DNA of 5,625 nt, from contig JAEYEL010000025.1 of assembly GCA_023403475.1 (NCBI GenBank), forward strand, positions 1-5,625, read 5' to 3'. This DNA is from Actinomycetes bacterium. Lineage in GTDB: Bacteria; Actinomycetota; Coriobacteriia; Coriobacteriales; Eggerthellaceae. The position numbers and the translations under genes are program-made. Below the pieces are notes generated by a model. It saw only the letters and a list, made by a program, of their open reading frames with translations, was not told where the DNA came from and made no database searches. Below are positions 4,703-5,625 of this stretch, piece by piece (the first letter of the stretch is position 1; each line of letters begins with the position of its first letter).

Positions 4703-5625
4703 TTTCCGCAACGCTTCCTTGGCGGCGTCGCCTAACACATCGCCAAAACCTTCGCTGAAGCTCGAGGGCACCACCACGGTGCCGCCGGTTTCACGGACGC
4801 TCTCGTAAAGAAGGTGCATGGCGCGCAGGCGCAGGGCGGCATCGTTTTTCGCATAGGTATCGCCCATGTCGTCCATCATCTCGCAAATGTCCTGTTCGGC
4901 CTCCATAAGGATGATGCGCGCCTTCTTGCGCTGTTCTGCCTGGGCCTCAAGCGACATCGCGTCTTGCAGCTCTTTCGGCAAAAGAATGTCGCGCACCTCC
5001 ACGGAAAGGATGGTCACGCCCCACGGCGCCACCTTTTCCTCCAACACGCGCTTGAGCTCGCGGTCGAGCTGCTCGCGGCGGATAGCCACCTCGGCGGCAC
5101 CCGCGCGACCTATGGCGTCGCGCAGCGCCGTCTGTGCGGCCAGCTCCACCGCACGCGTGAAGTCGCCCACTTCCATGCACGCCGCTTTCGCATCCCACAC
5201 ATGCCAAAACAGCACGGCATTCACGTCGAGCGGCACCAAGTCGGCCGTAAGCGTTTCCTCGGCGCCGAACGCGGTCACGCGCACGCGGGTGTCCACGCGC
5301 ATGGTGTTTTGCTCCACCACGGGAATGGTCCAGAACAAACCCGGTCCGGAAACGCGGTTGAATTCGCCCAGCCGCAGCACGACCACGCGCTCCCATTGCT
5401 GGGCGATATGCATCGCCGACACGGCAAGCAGCGCGCATAAAAGCGCCACCGCCACCGAAGCGATGCCGATTGTCCGCAGCGCCATCCAGAACGCAGCGAG
5501 CACCACGCAGAACACCAGAGAAAACAGCACCGCAGTGAACAGCACCACGCCCGCGTTCGACGCGCGCTCGCCCACCATCGTCGTGTTCGCATCGGGAACG
5601 ACGCGAAATCCCTTGCGTCCAGAAG
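4697..5625 (-). CDS. SPFH/band 7 (stomatin/slipin-like) membrane protein, start outside or at the window edge
   Basis: Counting from an internal ATG at 5578, the protein has 293 residues. Two hydrophobic segments (about 10-34 and 36-58) are followed by an SPFH domain (about 60-230). The domain begins with ERVVVLRLGEF and SGPGLFWTIPVV, continues with the QTALRDAIG region, and ends with WGVTILSVEVRDILLP and a charged helix (about 207-235). Slipins oligomerise into membrane cages and are linked to membrane microdomains and protease control, often with an NfeD partner; none is seen here. The frame is open from 5578 to the end of the window (in-frame residues GRKGFRVVPDANTT precede the Met), and no ribosome binding site stands before that ATG. 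The true start is therefore probably beyond 5625 and this entry is drawn as partial. It is GC-rich like the redox genes and unlike the toxin-antitoxin pair beside it. Family is firm; role unknown. Confidence 0.88.
   Translation of the reverse strand, partial: SGRKGFRVVPDANTTMVGERASNAGVVLFTAVLFSLVFCVVLAAFWMALRTIGIASVAVALLCALLAVSAMHIAQQWERVVVLRLGEFNRVSGPGLFWTIPVVEQNTMRVDTRVRVTAFGAEETLTADLVPLDVNAVLFWHVWDAKAACMEVGDFTRAVELAAQTALRDAIGRAGAAEVAIRREQLDRELKRVLEEKVAPWGVTILSVEVRDILLPKELQDAMSLEAQAEQRKKARIILMEAEQDICEMMDDMGDTYAKNDAALRLRAMHLLYESVRETGGTVVVPSSFSEGFGDVLGDAAKEALRKG

Noticed and set aside
3996..4808. Plus-strand open frame (270 codons) across the toxin-antitoxin genes
   Set aside because: It is antisense to two genes with complete catalytic motifs and its end is simply the translated pentamer array.
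4814..5440. Plus-strand open frame (208 codons), His-rich
   Set aside because: Shadow of the SPFH gene on the opposite strand, without a start signal or known domain.

Overview
The window most likely comes from a high-GC anaerobe of the Coriobacteriia, with Eggerthellaceae (Eggerthella, Gordonibacter, Adlercreutzia and relatives) as the best guess. Evidence for this is the Tat-exported DMSO-reductase-family molybdoenzyme with its ferredoxin and NrfD partners, a gene set these genomes carry in many paralogous copies, plus the GC-rich coding style. The genus cannot be fixed from the sequence alone. Every gene that can be supported lies on the minus strand, so the window is best read from high to low coordinates.

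Layout from 5625 down to 1. (1) 5625-4697: a stomatin/slipin-type SPFH membrane protein, open to the window edge at its N-terminal side. Its stop codon lies in a ten-copy pentanucleotide repeat (4653-4702). (2) 4571-3941: an overlapping two-gene toxin-antitoxin module, an MNT nucleotidyltransferase (MntA type) followed by a HEPN protein (HepT type). It is clearly AT-richer than its surroundings and looks like an acquired insert. (3) 3940-3650: an intergenic region with a short 8-bp hairpin, a perfect 19-bp inverted repeat overlapping promoter-like hexamers, and a GC-rich leader with several small hairpins. (4) 3649-1154: a large Tat-targeted molybdopterin oxidoreductase catalytic subunit (DmsA-like). 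(5) 1143-526: its four-cluster 4Fe-4S electron-transfer subunit (DmsB-like), whose ribosome binding site overlaps the dmsA-like stop codon. (6) 524-361: a compact spacer tiled with about six consecutive stem-loops and bounded by short terminal inverted repeats. (7) 337-1: the N-terminal 112 residues of an NrfD-type quinol-interacting membrane subunit, cut by the window edge.

Genes 4, 5 and 7 should form one respiratory complex: the NrfD subunit exchanges electrons with the menaquinol pool, the DmsB-like protein wires them through four 4Fe-4S clusters, and the exported catalytic subunit reduces (less likely oxidises) an unknown substrate at a bis-MGD molybdenum centre outside the membrane. The substrate cannot be named from sequence. 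Relatives in this bacterial group include sulfoxide reductases and catechol dehydroxylases.

The parts least explained by known gene families are the multi-hairpin spacer inside the redox operon and the large palindrome at the presumed dmsA-like promoter. I see no complete new defence or biosynthetic system. The MntA/HepT pair belongs to a described family.
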